DNA of 17,870 nt from Spirogloea muscicola (Eukaryota; Streptophyta; Zygnematophyceae; Spirogloeales; Spirogloeaceae). The position numbers and the translations under genes were made by a program. The notes beneath the pieces were generated by a model. That model was not told where the DNA came from and did no database searches. It was given only the letters and a program-made list of their open reading frames with translations. The stretch is taken from the NCBI GenBank assembly GCA_009602725.1, contig WELB01000035.1:402547-420416 (forward strand). The letters are read 5' to 3'. The number at the start of each line of letters is the position of its first letter. The first letter of the stretch is position 1. Below, in pieces: positions 1 through 9,256 of this stretch.

Positions 1-70
1 GCGCTGTTGGCGGCAGCGGCGGCGCCGGCGCCGTGAGGGCGGCTCTCGCGGCGGGAGAGCCTCGGGGGTC

Positions 71-154
71 ATGGTGCTGGAGATTGCTGCGCCGCCTTCC
101 GCTGGAGGGCCTGCCGTCGCCGCAGCAGCCGGGCGCGGCGGAGGACCGCCGTAG
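71..154 (+). promoter_or_regulatory. Upstream ORF in the SnRK2 leader
   Basis: An ATG at 71 opens a 27-codon reading frame ending in TAG at 152-154, 78 bases before the kinase start codon. The peptide is rich in Ala, Gly and Pro, as expected from the very GC-rich leader (bases 1-232). If the transcript begins upstream of 71, the uORF would lower translation of the kinase. The transcription start is not visible, so this is conditional. No TATA box or other promoter element is evident in 1-232. Confidence 0.4.
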
Positions 155-232
155 GCCGCCGCCGCCGGCGCCGCCGCCGTCGCCGTTCCTCGGGCCCTGA
201 GCGCCGAGCTCGGCGCGGCCGCTGCCGCTGCC

Positions 233-2362
233 ATGGAGCGCTATGAGCTCGTCAAGGACATTGGCTCCGGTAACTTTGGCGTTGCCCGGCTCATGCGCGA
301 CAAGAAGACCAAGGAGCTGGTGGCCGTCAAGTACATCGAGCGCGGAGAGAAGGTCCGTCTGCACTCCCTCATCTGGCTCGGCTCGTGTGATGTGTGTTGG
401 CGTATGAAGCCTAGGGCTAGATTTACTGACTGGGGGACCTGGTGCTGCTTTCACAGATTGACGAGAATGTGCAGAGGGAGATTGTGAACCATCGGTCGCT
501 GAGACATCCGAACATCGTTCGTTTCAAGGAGGTAACATTCTATTGCTGCATTGACTCCTTTGCTTGTGCTTGAAGTTGTTCCATATGATATGGGTTGACC
601 TGCACTAAGGCTTGGTCTTGATGTGCAGGTCATGCTGACGCCAACCCATCTCGCTATTGTCATGGAGTATGCCGCGGGAGGAGAGCTTTTCGACAGAATT
701 GTGAATGCCGGTCGCTTCAGCGAGGACGAGGTAAGCCTGCAAAGTCATCTCGATGTCGATCAGCACTGCAAGTGCCCGTAGTGGCTCATATGCTGTGCAC
801 ACTCTTCTAACAGGTCAACAGCGATGCATTGCCTGTTCCTTGCAGGCGCGCTTCTTCTTCCAGCAACTCATCTCTGGTGTCAGCTACTGCCATGCAATGG
901 TATGCCTGTGCCTTTCTAAGCATCTGCAAGCAAGGCAACCTTGTAGGTGCACGAGTAACACAAACATTGATATGATTAGCTGTGTCGTCCACAATCTGTA
1001 ACTGTTTAGTTGTGGGCGCTTCAGGAGATTTGCCACCGAGATCTGAAGTTGGAGAACACGCTGCTTGATGGGAGTCCTGCTCCTCGGCTCAAAATCTGTG
1101 ACTTTGGCTACTCTAAGGTGCAGTGGCATGTCAAAAGTCAATGAGCTCTAGCTGGGAGCTCAGGTGCTCGACTGTGCCTGTTCTATTTTGCTTGTTACTC
1201 AGATGTCAAAAGCTAGGGTCAATCCTCAGTCATTCATCTTGAACAAGCTGACACAGGATTGCGGTTCTTCTTGTCCAACACAGTCATCCCTGCTCCACTC
1301 GCAACCTAAGTCGACGGTGGGCACACCTGCTTACATTGCACCTGAGGTGCTTTCCAAGAAAGAGTACAACGGGAAGGTAGGCCAATTGTCATGAGCTTCC
1401 GCATGTCCAGAATGAAGTCAACAGAGGTGCATGGTCATCATACAGCAGGATCTCAGGCACGCACTTATTGTGCCCTGTGTTGGAAGGCTGCTGGTAAGGG
1501 CTGATAGTTGAGCGCTTGACTCCGTAGTTGCCATTACTGCTTTCCAGCTTGCAGATGTGTGGTCTTGCGGTGTGACTTTGTATGTGATGCTTGTGGGCGC
1601 TTACCCCTTTGAGGACCCAGATGATCCTCGCAACTTCCGAAAGACCATCCAGGTGGAGGCTGAGACTTCTTCTTAGCAGTAATAACGCGTGCTTGTTTAT
1701 GAATGTCCGCTTCATGATGTTATATGTAAATTCCAGCTGAAAGTGAGTACGGCTCGCGCCTAGTCAATCTGCTGTTCTAATATATATGTTGAAGATGTGA
1801 CCTCTGTTCTTTCTGCAGCGCATTATGAGTGTACAGTATGTCATTCCCCCTTATGTACGGCTGTCTGCGGAATGCAAGCATCTCCTCTCACGCATCTTCA
1901 CAGCCAATCCTACGAAGGTAGACCCACAATAGGGTTCAGTGTCAAATCAGCCATGTTACTGTCAATGCTTAGAGGACCTATTGTCACTACTTCATCAAAA
2001 AGCTGTGCACGTGCCATCCTGCTTCAGTAGTTTTTGCAGTAAATGTCAGGTGGCTCAAGTTATGCTAACCTGCTCCTTTGCCTCTCACTGTGCAGAGAAT
2101 AAGCATGCCTGAGATTCGTGCACATGAGTGGTTCTTGAAGAACCTTCCGGCTGATCTTCTTGCTGAGACAGATCCCAGCTACAATTATGATGATTCCGCA
2201 TACCCCTCCCAAGACCTTGACGAGATCATGAGGATATTGCAGGAGGCGCGTGCACCAGCTGCTGGGACTCAACTGGGTCGCTTCCGGAGCGAGGTTGACA
2301 TTGACGAGCTGGACAATGACATAGATGACTTAGACAGTGGAGAATTTGTTGCTCAGATGTAG
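233..2362 (+). CDS. SnRK2: SnRK2-type Ser/Thr protein kinase, OST1-like (nine exons)
   Basis: SnRK2 kinases act downstream of abscisic acid and osmotic stress in nucleus and cytosol, phosphorylating bZIP factors and ion channels (family knowledge). Exons read from the sequence are 233-352, 457-531, 629-730, 846-899, 1025-1117, 1284-1376, 1548-1652, 1819-1917 and 2096-2362. All introns are GT-AG and phase 0, giving 335 residues, slightly short for the family (about 340-360). Visible motifs are the Gly loop GSGNFG (11-16), VAVK with Lys33, HRDLKLEN (121-128), DFG (143-145), the activation loop [13 protein letters not shown] with Ser158 at the position of OST1 Ser175, and [11 protein letters not shown]. 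The C-terminus is Asp-rich ([15 protein letters not shown]), like the ABA-box of subclass III rather than the Glu-rich tail of other subclasses. The start is the first ATG in frame with the [11 protein letters not shown] family N-terminus. No breaks are seen, so it is probably functional. Confidence 0.95.
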
Positions 2363-2948
2363 ATTACAGCAGTTCACCAATGTTGTAAGTGCCGAGGCGT
2401 GCTATCGAGACACACCTCGACCTCTATTAGTCCTTACTTGTCAGCATTCATGACTAGATGGCCAGTATCCCTCAATTGATATATACATACGACACTGGCC
2501 CCTTTTTGAGGGCGGCCGTCTGCTGGCTGATATGACCAGAGACGACCTGCTTTCTTGGAGAGGCATTCCCTTTTGCTCCTCCTTTACCTTGTCCAGATTA
2601 GGTTATCCCTCCACTTTCTATGATAGTTATCATTCTCTCTCCAAGACATGCTCGCCTTGAACTGGGGCTGGATCTAGGTTCAGCAATGTATACTTTCTTG
2701 CGACAGTTGCAGCTGCATACACATGCTCAGTAGGTGGAGTTTGATATAAGCTCAGGTTGACAGTATACTTGGTTCCGCTTCGCCCCTGCCTCTACTGCTT
2801 GGTGCTTGCTCTCGCTCCCACTGTCTGGCCTTTGCGCTTGCAAAAATTGTCGGCTTCATGAAAGTTGCAGCTCTAGCAGGTTGTGAAGGCATGGGTCCTG
2901 CCGGATTTTCCATACACCATGCACATGTTACCGATTCAGAACAAGACT
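2363..2948 (+). other. 3' UTR and intergenic sequence after SnRK2
   Basis: This stretch follows the kinase stop codon. I see no long open frame with family resemblance, no canonical AATAAA signal and no repeat. The first few hundred bases are presumably 3' UTR, but the polyadenylation site cannot be placed. Confidence 0.4.
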
Positions 2949-3096
2949 CTTCCAGTAGATGCCGACGGCTGTGGTTGGCCAGCCCAGAAACAGAATGGAA
3001 AGAAAGTTCGTAGGGGCCAGAGTTGCGCTGATAGAGAAAGGAACTCCTCTAGTAGACGGCGATGGCCGTGATTGGCCAGCCCAGAGAAATCATGAA
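2949..3096 (-). repeat. Two eroded hairpin units of the non-LTR family
   Basis: Two copies of the hairpin repeat lie head to tail here. The first reads GGCTGTGGTTGGCCAGCC at 2967-2984, and the second GGCCGTGATTGGCCAGCC at 3064-3081. Each is preceded on + by a TCTAGTAGA-type stretch and followed by CAGAAACAGAATGG-like bases, the complement of the T-rich CATTCTTTTT arm seen in better copies at 11.4-11.8 kb. The sequence at 3005-3030 (GTAGGGGCCAGAG) matches the complement of TCTGGCCCCTACGA at 5939-5952, so part of the 3' UTR is present too. The stems are weaker than in the 11-14 kb copies, which suggests older insertions. Confidence 0.65.
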
Positions 3097-3113
3097 TACA
3101 GCGCTGACAGCAG

Positions 3114-3157
3114 ATTCTAGCCTTGTCTGGCAGTGGCGAATTTGGCAAGCAGCTCCA
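3114..3157 (+). repeat. Short dispersed repeat shared with 6559-6600
   Basis: The stretch beginning GCCTTGTCTGGCAGTGGCG matches GCCTTGTC...TGGCGGTGGCC at about 6559-6600 over roughly 40 bases with a few differences and one short insertion. In both places it lies next to a hairpin unit, so it may be another part of the same mobile family. Its function is unknown. Confidence 0.5.
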
Positions 3158-3192
3158 CTAGTAGCTAGCGGCGGCCGAGTCCGGCGCCACGC

Positions 3193-5346
3193 ATGGCGCA
3201 GCCGCAGCTTAGCGCCGCCGCCGCCGTCGCCGAGCAGCACAACTGCGGCGACGAGGAGCAAGAGGCGGCCGCGGCGCTCATCCCGGGCCTCCCTCGCGAC
3301 CTCGCCGTGCACTGCCTGGCGCTCGTCCCCAGAGGCCACTACCTGTGAGCGCCTGCGCTCCGGACACCCTCGACTGCCCACTCCAGGATGCCCCGTCGTA
3401 CCTCTACTCCTCCAGCCCCATCGGCAGTCCAGCTTGACCAACGCCGCTGCTGCAAGCTCCACATTGGGCTGGGTGATGCCCGAGATATGTACTGCCTATG
3501 ACAGATTGGCGACTGAAGTGGGAGACATAATTGGAAGCTTATATATATATATATATATCTATCTATATGAAAGCTTCCAGTTACATGTGTGAACATAACT
3601 TGCTCTTTCAGTGTCTTGGGGACTCTGTCTTGGGGACTCGATGGTGTTCCTCATTCGGGCTCCTTACTTCGACGCTCTTAGAGCTCATTGTGGCAGTTTA
3701 TTGTAGCACAGGCAAGAAGCCAATAGAAGATCTCTCGCTTTGACTGGCCATTCACAGCGGTCGGCCTTTGGAAAGGCTTTTGTTTCACAGTAGCGAGTCA
3801 ACGTGTCAGCTTACGTATATTGCCGCTCTGTGCATCTCTGAGACAGAGAATCTCGAAGTGTTTGCCGCTCGTGGCGGAAGCTCCTACAGAGTGACGAGAT
3901 ATACGTGTATGACTCTAAGCTCACGGCATGCTCCTGTTCATTGCAGAAGGTGTGCTAGTATGTGTTAGGTCCTCAAATGGTTGATGGAAGCTTTGGTGTG
4001 CGATGGAACTTTGAGAATGTGATGCTAACGCGACAGTGCCCGAGAGAGGCATGCGAGGAAGGAGGAGTGGCTCTATGTGGTTGGTTACGGGCGACCCAGT
4101 CAGTGGCTAGCTTATGACTTTAGTAAGTACAAGCCTTGTGTAGCTCCACCTTTGTAGAAAGATATCTTTCAGCGAAGGTATAGATTAGGTGCCAGTTCCT
4201 GCTTGATTCCTTCTGAAGAAGAGTTTAGCAACACATTTAAGTGAACACCATGTTCGTGATTGGCTGCTTATGATGATTGACTAGATTGGTGTTTGTGGTG
4301 CATCCATGTGTAGCTCTTAGGAGATGGTCTCGTTTGCCGCCCCTTCCAACAACTACAGACAAGTTGGTCCTTTTCCGGGCAGCAGTTGTGAAGAGAAGAT
4401 TGTATGTGATGGGTGGTCGATCGGATATTGTAGATGCGCAAGGGGAATTTGAAAGATATCAACCTACAGATGAGGTATGATTATCACCAGCATATAAGAT
4501 CACCATCACTAGCATTGAGGTTGTGCTTCTTCGACATCATTTGCACTGGCTGTAAGCGTGATATCTGGTTCTTGTTTGTCTCCGCTTGGCTGAACCTTGT
4601 TGTGGGTACATGCCAGTAACTTGAGCTGGATGATTCGAGCGCAGGTCTGGATCTACGATGTGACTACCAACCATTGGGTGTTAGGTCCGCCAATGCAAGT
4701 GGGAAGAGCAGACTTTTTCAATGTGGTCTTGAAGAATGACATTCTTGTGGGTGGTGGTTGGATTACCCATGACCTACGTCCTGCGCGCCATGTGGAAACC
4801 TTGGACTGTGCCAAGGAGGAGAGTGCGTGGCAGTCACTTCCACTTATTTTGGATACCGTAATACAGATTGTTCGTGAAGCCTTCTGCCTAAACGGAAGAC
4901 TCTGGACGTTGCATTCAGCGGCCAATGTTGGTGGACAAAGCTTTGGGGCTCAGATTTACAGTCCTGAATTGAAAGAGTGGCAGCAAGGGCCGGCTTTCCT
5001 CGTCGAGGATGGTGTGACAGCAAGTGCAGATGACATTCTCTACATTGTAGACAGGCACTGTGTTCTCCACACCTATACTCAGATCAGTGAAAGAGGCTTT
5101 GTGCACGAGTCTTGTCGAGGTGGGTGTCAAGAAGGTCTCGGCTATTTCGCCGGGGCCAAATTAGTCCTCATTCAAGGTGATGTACACTTAGTTGGTGGGT
5201 ATTTCATACGTCCAGGCGACGACAGTGCTGATGAGTGCCCTGCGTACTTGCAGAAGTGGCATGAAAACAATCAACAATGGCAGGCACTGGTGCCCATTCC
5301 AGGGTGCAGTAGATTCATCCTTGAGTGTGCCACAATGACCTGTTGA
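3193..5346 (+). CDS. F-box/kelch-repeat protein (five exons), intact copy
   Basis: F-box/kelch proteins are substrate receptors of SCF (SKP1-cullin-F-box) ubiquitin ligases: the F-box binds SKP1 and the kelch propeller binds the target. My exons are 3193-3344, 3847-3949, 4047-4122, 4314-4474 and 4645-5346, all with GT-AG borders and matching phases, giving 397 residues, normal for plant members. The F-box is split. LIPGLPRDLAVHCLALVPRGHY ends exon 1 at residue 50, and RSVCRSWRKLLQSDE opens exon 2 at about residues 54-68. EEWLYVVGYG and WLAYDF follow in exon 3. Kelch signatures include KRRLYVMGGR (about 138-147), WIYDVTTNHWVLG, LNGRLWTLHSAANVGGQ, and VHLVGGYFIRP near the end. The ATG at 3193 is the first in frame. 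Residues between the F-box and the first kelch blade (KLTACSCSLQ) are unusual, so the exon 2 end and exon 3 acceptor are less certain. Its exact target is not predictable. Confidence 0.85.
3539..3569 (+). repeat. AT microsatellite in the first intron of the F-box gene
   Basis: An alternating AT run followed by CTATCTATATGA lies within intron 1 (3345-3846) of the intact F-box gene. It is absent from the corresponding intron of the second copy. Just downstream, the 14-mer TGTCTTGGGGACTC is tandemly duplicated (3612-3625 and 3626-3639), also only in this copy. A 14-base change would shift a reading frame, which supports this stretch being intronic. Confidence 0.85.
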
Positions 5347-5800
5347 CTATCCTAGCTTCACTGCTACTAATGAGTACGATGTAATCCTTCTTTGTTGCGT
5401 TTCGTCCCATGTCTAAGCTCCGGAGGCCCCACCTGGTGCGTTGCTCGTGGAAGTCTTGGGAGGAGTGATGAGGACTTAAAGCTTTTGCTTTGGGGCGCTC
5501 TAGAGACATCGAACAAATTTTCAGGCTTCTTCTGAAGCCACCGCATGCTGTGGAAGAGCCTCCTTACTTCACTCTATGTAACTCCATATTTGCGCACGAG
5601 CTTTTGCCGGAACAGATGAAGGCTTAAATTGGCCTTCCTCCCGCATCGTTTGCACCGAGCGCCTTCCTCTGTTTCAGAAGAAGCAGCCAAATGGGGCGAG
5701 GGCTGTGACAAAAGAGCAGGCACTTCTATAAGGGGGCAAGAATTGTGAACAGCGAGCTGAACAAAAAGGGAACCTCAGTCCAAAAGAAGTGAGCTCTTCT
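5347..5800 (+). repeat. 3' flank of the F-box gene, duplicated at 16267-16720
   Basis: From the stop codon onward this sequence aligns with the flank of the second copy (TGTTGACTAT, CCATGTCT, GGAAGAGCCTCC, CTCTGTTTCAGAAGAAGCAG in both). This shows that the duplicated segment extends well past the coding region. It holds no recognisable gene. The first part is presumably 3' UTR. Confidence 0.75.
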
Positions 5801-5814
5801 TTCTTCTTTCGAAG

Positions 5815-5882
5815 TGGGCGATGGCTGTGAAAAGCCAGCTCCAGAAAGCATGACAAGGTTCAAAGGGAGAAAACAGAAGACA
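5815..5882 (-). repeat. Hairpin unit plus 3' UTR piece of the non-LTR family
   Basis: GGCGATGGCTGTGAAAAGCCAGC (5818-5840) is an eroded form of the hairpin. The following AAAGCATGACAAGG and AAAGGGAGAAAACAGAAGAC (to 5882) are near-identical to 17030-17071, where they abut a fragment of the retroelement ORF. On the minus strand the order is 3' UTR then hairpin, as in better copies. Confidence 0.65.
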
Positions 5883-5934
5883 CTTCCAAGTGAACATGGT
5901 GGCCCCTTGAATCGCTGTGTGCTTTTCCGCTCTG

Positions 5935-6005
5935 TCTGGCCCCTACGACCTTTGTTCAGTCTATTTATGGGCTGGCCACTCCCAGCAATCGCCCTCTACT
6001 GGAGA
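5935..6005 (+). repeat. Hairpin unit, plus orientation
   Basis: The order is TCTGGCCCCTACGACCTTTG, then a T-rich stretch, then GGGCTGGCCACTCCCAGC (5969-5986) and ATCGCCCTCTACTGGAG. This is the complement of the units at 2949-3096 and 6022-6090, so this copy is inserted in the opposite orientation. The stem has mismatches. Confidence 0.6.
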
Positions 6006-6021
6006 GTCTCTTGCTTGAGGG

Positions 6022-6156
6022 CGATGGCTGTGGTTGGGCGGCCCAGAAGAAAGAACATACTCCGAAGGGCCAGAGAAGCAGTAAAGCACACAGCCGACTC
6101 AAGTGGCCTCTGGGTGCTCAATATCCTTCGTTGAGCAGCCGCAGGTCAGAGAAACT
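6022..6156 (-). mobile_element. 3' end of a non-LTR retroelement: last codons, 3' UTR and hairpin
   Basis: Read on the minus strand, 6156-6121 encodes SFSDLRLLNEGY and is followed by a stop codon at 6120-6118. This closely resembles the ends SSSDLMLLTRGY of the long ORF at 11841 and SISDVRLLSRGY at 11506. About 70-95 bases of 3' UTR (with CTCTGGCCCTTCGG) and an eroded hairpin (about 6022-6047) follow. Nothing upstream of 6156 is recognisable as coding, so the copy is severely 5'-truncated. Confidence 0.6.
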
Positions 6157-6174
6157 AGGCTACGGGTAGCTACA

Positions 6175-6208
6175 AGAGAGAAGGCGCGCGGTGCGCATGA
6201 AATCAAAG
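6175..6208 (+). repeat. 34-base direct repeat, first copy
   Basis: AGAGAGAAGGCGCGCGGTGC and the following GCATGAAATCAAAG recur at 6440-6473 with two substitutions. The core GCGCGCGGTGCGC is partly self-complementary. No coding or known regulatory role is visible. Confidence 0.7.
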
Positions 6209-6397
6209 CGAGGCCAATTCAAGCCATTACATTGTTCAGGCAGAAAATGCAGAAAGTGCAAAGAATGCAGCGCAAAGAATGCTACAAGAGAAGGAAGACT
6301 GCCATTGCTATCACTTTGGAAGCGCTATTCTCGATATGGAAGGAGGTCTCGTCCAGTGGAGGGCGATGGCTGTGATTGGCCAGCCCAGTAATAGGGC
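6209..6397 (-). repeat. Sequence between repeats, with a hairpin unit at 6357-6392
   Basis: No gene is seen. Bases 6240-6290 have short internal repetition (AAAGAATGC, AGAAAATGC). At 6357-6392 there is another hairpin unit, GGGCGATGGCTGTGATTGGC followed by CAGCCCAGTAATAG, nearly the same as the unit at 3057-3083. The T-rich arm expected beyond it is replaced by the poly-G tract. Confidence 0.55.
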
Positions 6398-6429
6398 GGG
6401 GGGGGGGGGGGGGGGNGGGGGGGGGGGGG
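6398..6429 (+). repeat. Poly-G homopolymer with one undetermined base
   Basis: There is an uninterrupted run of G from 6398 to 6429 except for an N at 6416. The true length and content are uncertain: sequencing through G runs is unreliable, and the N may mark a joined or ambiguous position. Confidence 0.95.
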
Positions 6430-6439
6430 TGATAAGATA

Positions 6440-6473
6440 AGAGAGAAGGCGCGCGGAGCGCATGAAATGAAAG
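6440..6473 (+). repeat. 34-base direct repeat, second copy
   Basis: This matches 6175-6208 in the same orientation, including the GCGCGCGG core. The pair brackets the hairpin unit and the poly-G tract, so that block may be an insertion that copied, or was flanked by, this sequence. Confidence 0.7.
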
Positions 6474-6492
6474 GAAAAAGATGGAGGAAATG

Positions 6493-6600
6493 ACTCGCCC
6501 ATAGGAAAAGAGGGGATAGCAAAGCCAGCCCAGAAACGAATGGACAGCTGTGGGCTGGCCTTGTCTTTGTCTGGCGGTGGCCAACTGGCAAACCGCTCCA
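6493..6600 (-). repeat. Hairpin unit and adjoining short repeat
   Basis: ACTCGCCCATAGGAAAAGAG, then GGGATAGCAAAGCCAGCCC, then AGAAACGAATGGACAG is clearly the unit seen at 11712-11770, but the left stem is eroded (GGATAGC for GGCTGGC). It is followed at about 6559-6600 by the repeat also found at 3114-3157. The stretch from 6601 to 6720 holds nothing I recognise. Confidence 0.65.
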
Positions 6601-6720
6601 GTTGCACTTGTGCGTGCCTTTGATCTTGGCCACACAGGTTCTCCGTCATTTTGCCCCCATTGGGAGTGCCACTTCTCTCCGTCAGTCAGACACACTCCCA
6701 TCCAGTGGTGAAAATTTTCT

Positions 6721-6847
6721 TGGGCTGTGCGCTCTTGTACCTGCTCCTGTACCTGTGCCTGTGTGTTGTACACAGCGTTCTCAGAGTCTGCAAATCCTCC
6801 AGTCGAGCTCCTCCATTGGACGTTTGCCTTTGTCCACAGGTCCAGCA
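6721..6847 (-). repeat. 127-base direct repeat, candidate copia LTR (left)
   Basis: This is nearly identical, in the same orientation, to 11027-11152; one copy lies at each end of the copia-derived block. On the minus strand it starts TGCTGGACC and ends CACAGCCCA, so it has the TG...CA borders of an LTR. Against this, the five flanking bases do not form a target duplication, I see no purine-rich tract next to it and no tRNA-like primer site near its partner, and the length is small for copia. Confidence 0.4.
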
Positions 6848-7893
6848 AATCGCCAAAATCCTACCATTTCATCAGATTTATTTCCTGTCTCTCTAAATGT
6901 CATGCACAGATTCTTGCTTCCCTGCAGATATCTCATGATTCTCTTGACAGCTTGCCAATGTTCAGAACCAGGATCTTGCACAAACTGAGTATTCACTCCC
7001 ACTGCTGCTGCTATGTCTGGACGTGCTGCCACAGCTATGTGCATTAAACATCCCACTGCCTCCCTATACGGCACCTATGCCATCTTCTGTCTGTCTCGAT
7101 TTGTCTTGGGTTCCTGATCCTTGCTCAAAGTTTGTTTTGTATCCTGTGGAGTAGAGATAGGGTTGCAGTCTTGCATGCCAAACCTGTCCAAGACTTCAGT
7201 GATGTTCTTTGACAAACTCAAGGTCAATATCCTCCTGCTTCTATCTCTCTTGACCTGGATACCCAAAAAATGCTCCAAGGGCCCAAGATCCTTCATCTTG
7301 AATCTGCTACTCAGCTCTTGCTTTACTCTTTTCACTTCAGTAGCTGAGTCTCCCATTAAAATGAATTCATCAACATACAGTGCCAGAACCACTTTAGCAG
7401 GTTTCTCCCTCACATACACACTGTGATCAGCCTCAGATTTCTTGAAACCTTGGTTCACGAGGAAAGTATCAATCTGTGCATACCAGGCCCTGGGTGCCTG
7501 TTTAAGCCCATACAGCGCTTTCTTCAGCTTGCACACTTTACTTTCCTTGCCTTTTACTTCAAAAACCTGCAGGCTGTTGCATGTAGATCTCTTCCTCGAG
7601 GTCGCCATTCAAGAATGCTGTGGTGACGTCCATCTGCTCTACTTCTAAATCATGGATAGCTGCCATAGCAAGCACTTTCTGACAGCACTAATCTTAACCA
7701 CTGGAGCAAATGTCTCATTGTAATCAATCCCTTCCTTCTGAGCACAACCTTTTGCCACAATGCGTGCTTTGTAGCGATCTACAGACCCATCGCCCTTCAG
7801 TTTGATTTTAAACACCCATTTGCTGGGTATTGCCTTCCTGCCAGCAGGTAAGTCAACCAAATCCCTAGTTTGTTCTCCTTGATAGAATCTAGT
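6848..7893 (-). pseudogene. Ty1/copia reverse transcriptase, broken
   Basis: Read on the minus strand, this region carries the copia reverse transcriptase order: [43 protein letters not shown], then the catalytic block LYVDEFILMG and later FLGIQVKRD and RPDIAAAVGVNTQFVQDPG. Catalytic YVDD is YVDE (codons GAT GAA). The frame changes near 7868, near 7675 and near 7565, and an in-frame TAG lies at 7075-7077. After a residue run ending MVGF near 6850 the sequence passes into the 127-base repeat, so the RNase H part is absent. This remnant cannot encode a working enzyme. Confidence 0.9.
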
Positions 7894-8930
7894 TCTGCCT
7901 TTACTGCTGCTCTCCACTTAATGGCTGCACCGCTACTCATGGCCTCTTGCATCGGGACAGGCTCATGTAACACTATAGCAGCAAAAGCACGAACATCTGT
8001 CCTAGATACTCTTAAAGTAGCAGCAGTCTCCTCCAGATCTTCACCTCCTGTCCTTGCTTCCACTCCATCGCCAGAATCAGACCCTGCTTCCACAGTAGCC
8101 ACAATGTCAGGCTCTTGAGATACAGGCCACCAGTGCACTTCTCCCACTGTCTCAGATGGCCGTAACGGAAATGCAAAATAGTCTGGACTTCTCTGCTCAT
8201 CAAACACTACATCTCTGCTGAACACCATCCTCCTGTACTCAAGATCAAACAGTTTCCACGCTTTCACATGTTCACCATATCCTACCAAGACACACTGACG
8301 AGCCTTTGACTGCAACTTGTGTCTCATCTCTGTAAGAATATGAACCCACGCACAACAGCCAAATACCCTAGGATGGGCAAATGTGGGTCTCTTTCCACTC
8401 CAGAACTCCTGTGGAGTCATGCCTTCTACTGCACTAGTAGGCATTCTATTCTTCAGATAAACAGCCATTGCGACTGCTTCAGCCCAGAATTCTGATGGTG
8501 TATACAAATGGAACAGTAAGCACCTTGCAATCTTCATAACGGATCTATTCCACCTTTCCGCCACACCATTCTGTTGAGGACGATAGGTTGCTGTCAATTG
8601 CCTGTGTATACCCTGTTGTTGACAGAACCGCTCAAACTCTTTAGAAGTATATTCTCCACCATCACCAGATCTAAGGGCCTTGAGCTTCTTCCCTGTCTGC
8701 AAGTCCACTGCAGCTTTGAAATGCATGAACTTCTCCAGCACTTCACTCTTGTGTTTCAGAAAATATACCTTGCTCCATCGACTGGCATCATTAACAAAGG
8801 ACATTATATGTCTGCTGCCCCCTGAAGATGGTATTGACATAGGACCACAGACATCAGAATGCACCAGCTCCAGAGGTGTAGAAGCTCTATAGTGCTCACC
8901 AGCAAGTGGTTGTTGAAGATGGAGTTTTCC
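7894..8930 (-). pseudogene. Ty1/copia integrase region, broken
   Basis: The long open stretch ending at 7797 encodes the integrase core. HSDVCGPM holds the first catalytic Asp, and PQQNGVAERWNRSVMKIA holds the catalytic Glu. The usual DNGGEY second-Asp motif reads RSGDGGEYTS, so the expected Asp appears replaced by Gly with an Asp beside it. C-terminal features VFGCCAWVH, QCVLVGYGEHVKAWKLFD and VVFDE follow, as in copia elements. The stretch before the core (around 8935) is in another frame than the preceding GAG-pre-integrase segment. This piece is the best-preserved part of the element. Confidence 0.88.
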
Positions 8931-9140
8931 CTGTACACAGCTCCGACAGAATCAGATTCAACATCTTGTGCAAGAGTATAATGCACCATCCCCTTCAGCT
9001 TCTTCATCCTCTGTACATTGGGATGTCCCAGTCGAGCATGCCATTGCTCAAATGTGTTTCTGTCAGACTCAGAAACATTTACGCTGCCCTGAACCTGCAT
9101 CTGTTTCTGCTCGACTCCTTCATAAGGAGCGAGCATTGGA
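8931..9140 (-). pseudogene. GAG-pre-integrase segment of the copia element
   Basis: The minus strand encodes FEQWHARLGHPNVQRMKKLKG, the His-containing start of the integrase zinc-binding region in copia polyproteins. The CVQGK half of that region lies in a different frame because of a frameshift near 8935. Upstream, residues GVEQKQMQVQGSVNVSESD are a Gln-rich linker that also appears on the plus strand at about 9985-10032. Confidence 0.8.
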
Positions 9141-9156
9141 GGAGCAACACCAACAT

Positions 9157-9252
9157 CTGACAGGGTCTCTGACAGGATATCCAATAGGACCTCTGACAGG
9201 CTTTTTGAACACAGGTTCGCTGACAGGTTCTCTGATAGGCTCTCTGACAGGT
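9157..9252 (+). repeat. Degenerate TCTGACAGG tandem repeat
   Basis: TCTGACAGG and variants (GCTGACAGG, TCTGATAGG) occur about seven times in under 100 bases with spacers of 5-20. On the minus strand this reads as a Ser/Glu/Leu-rich run joined to the GAG-pre-integrase frame. It lies at the switch from minus-strand to plus-strand copia sequence. Confidence 0.8.
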
Positions 9253-9256
9253 CCAC

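Noticed and set aside
3057-3592. Long plus-strand open frame overlapping the first F-box exon
   Set aside because: It reads the F-box exon in the wrong frame and runs into the AT microsatellite. The frame starting at the ATG at 3193 gives the F-box motif, and the splice phases agree.
6282-6848. Minus-strand frame through the poly-G tract, with a Pro-rich run
   Set aside because: It crosses an N, the hairpin units and the 127-base repeat. The Pro run is the homopolymer, and no domain is seen.
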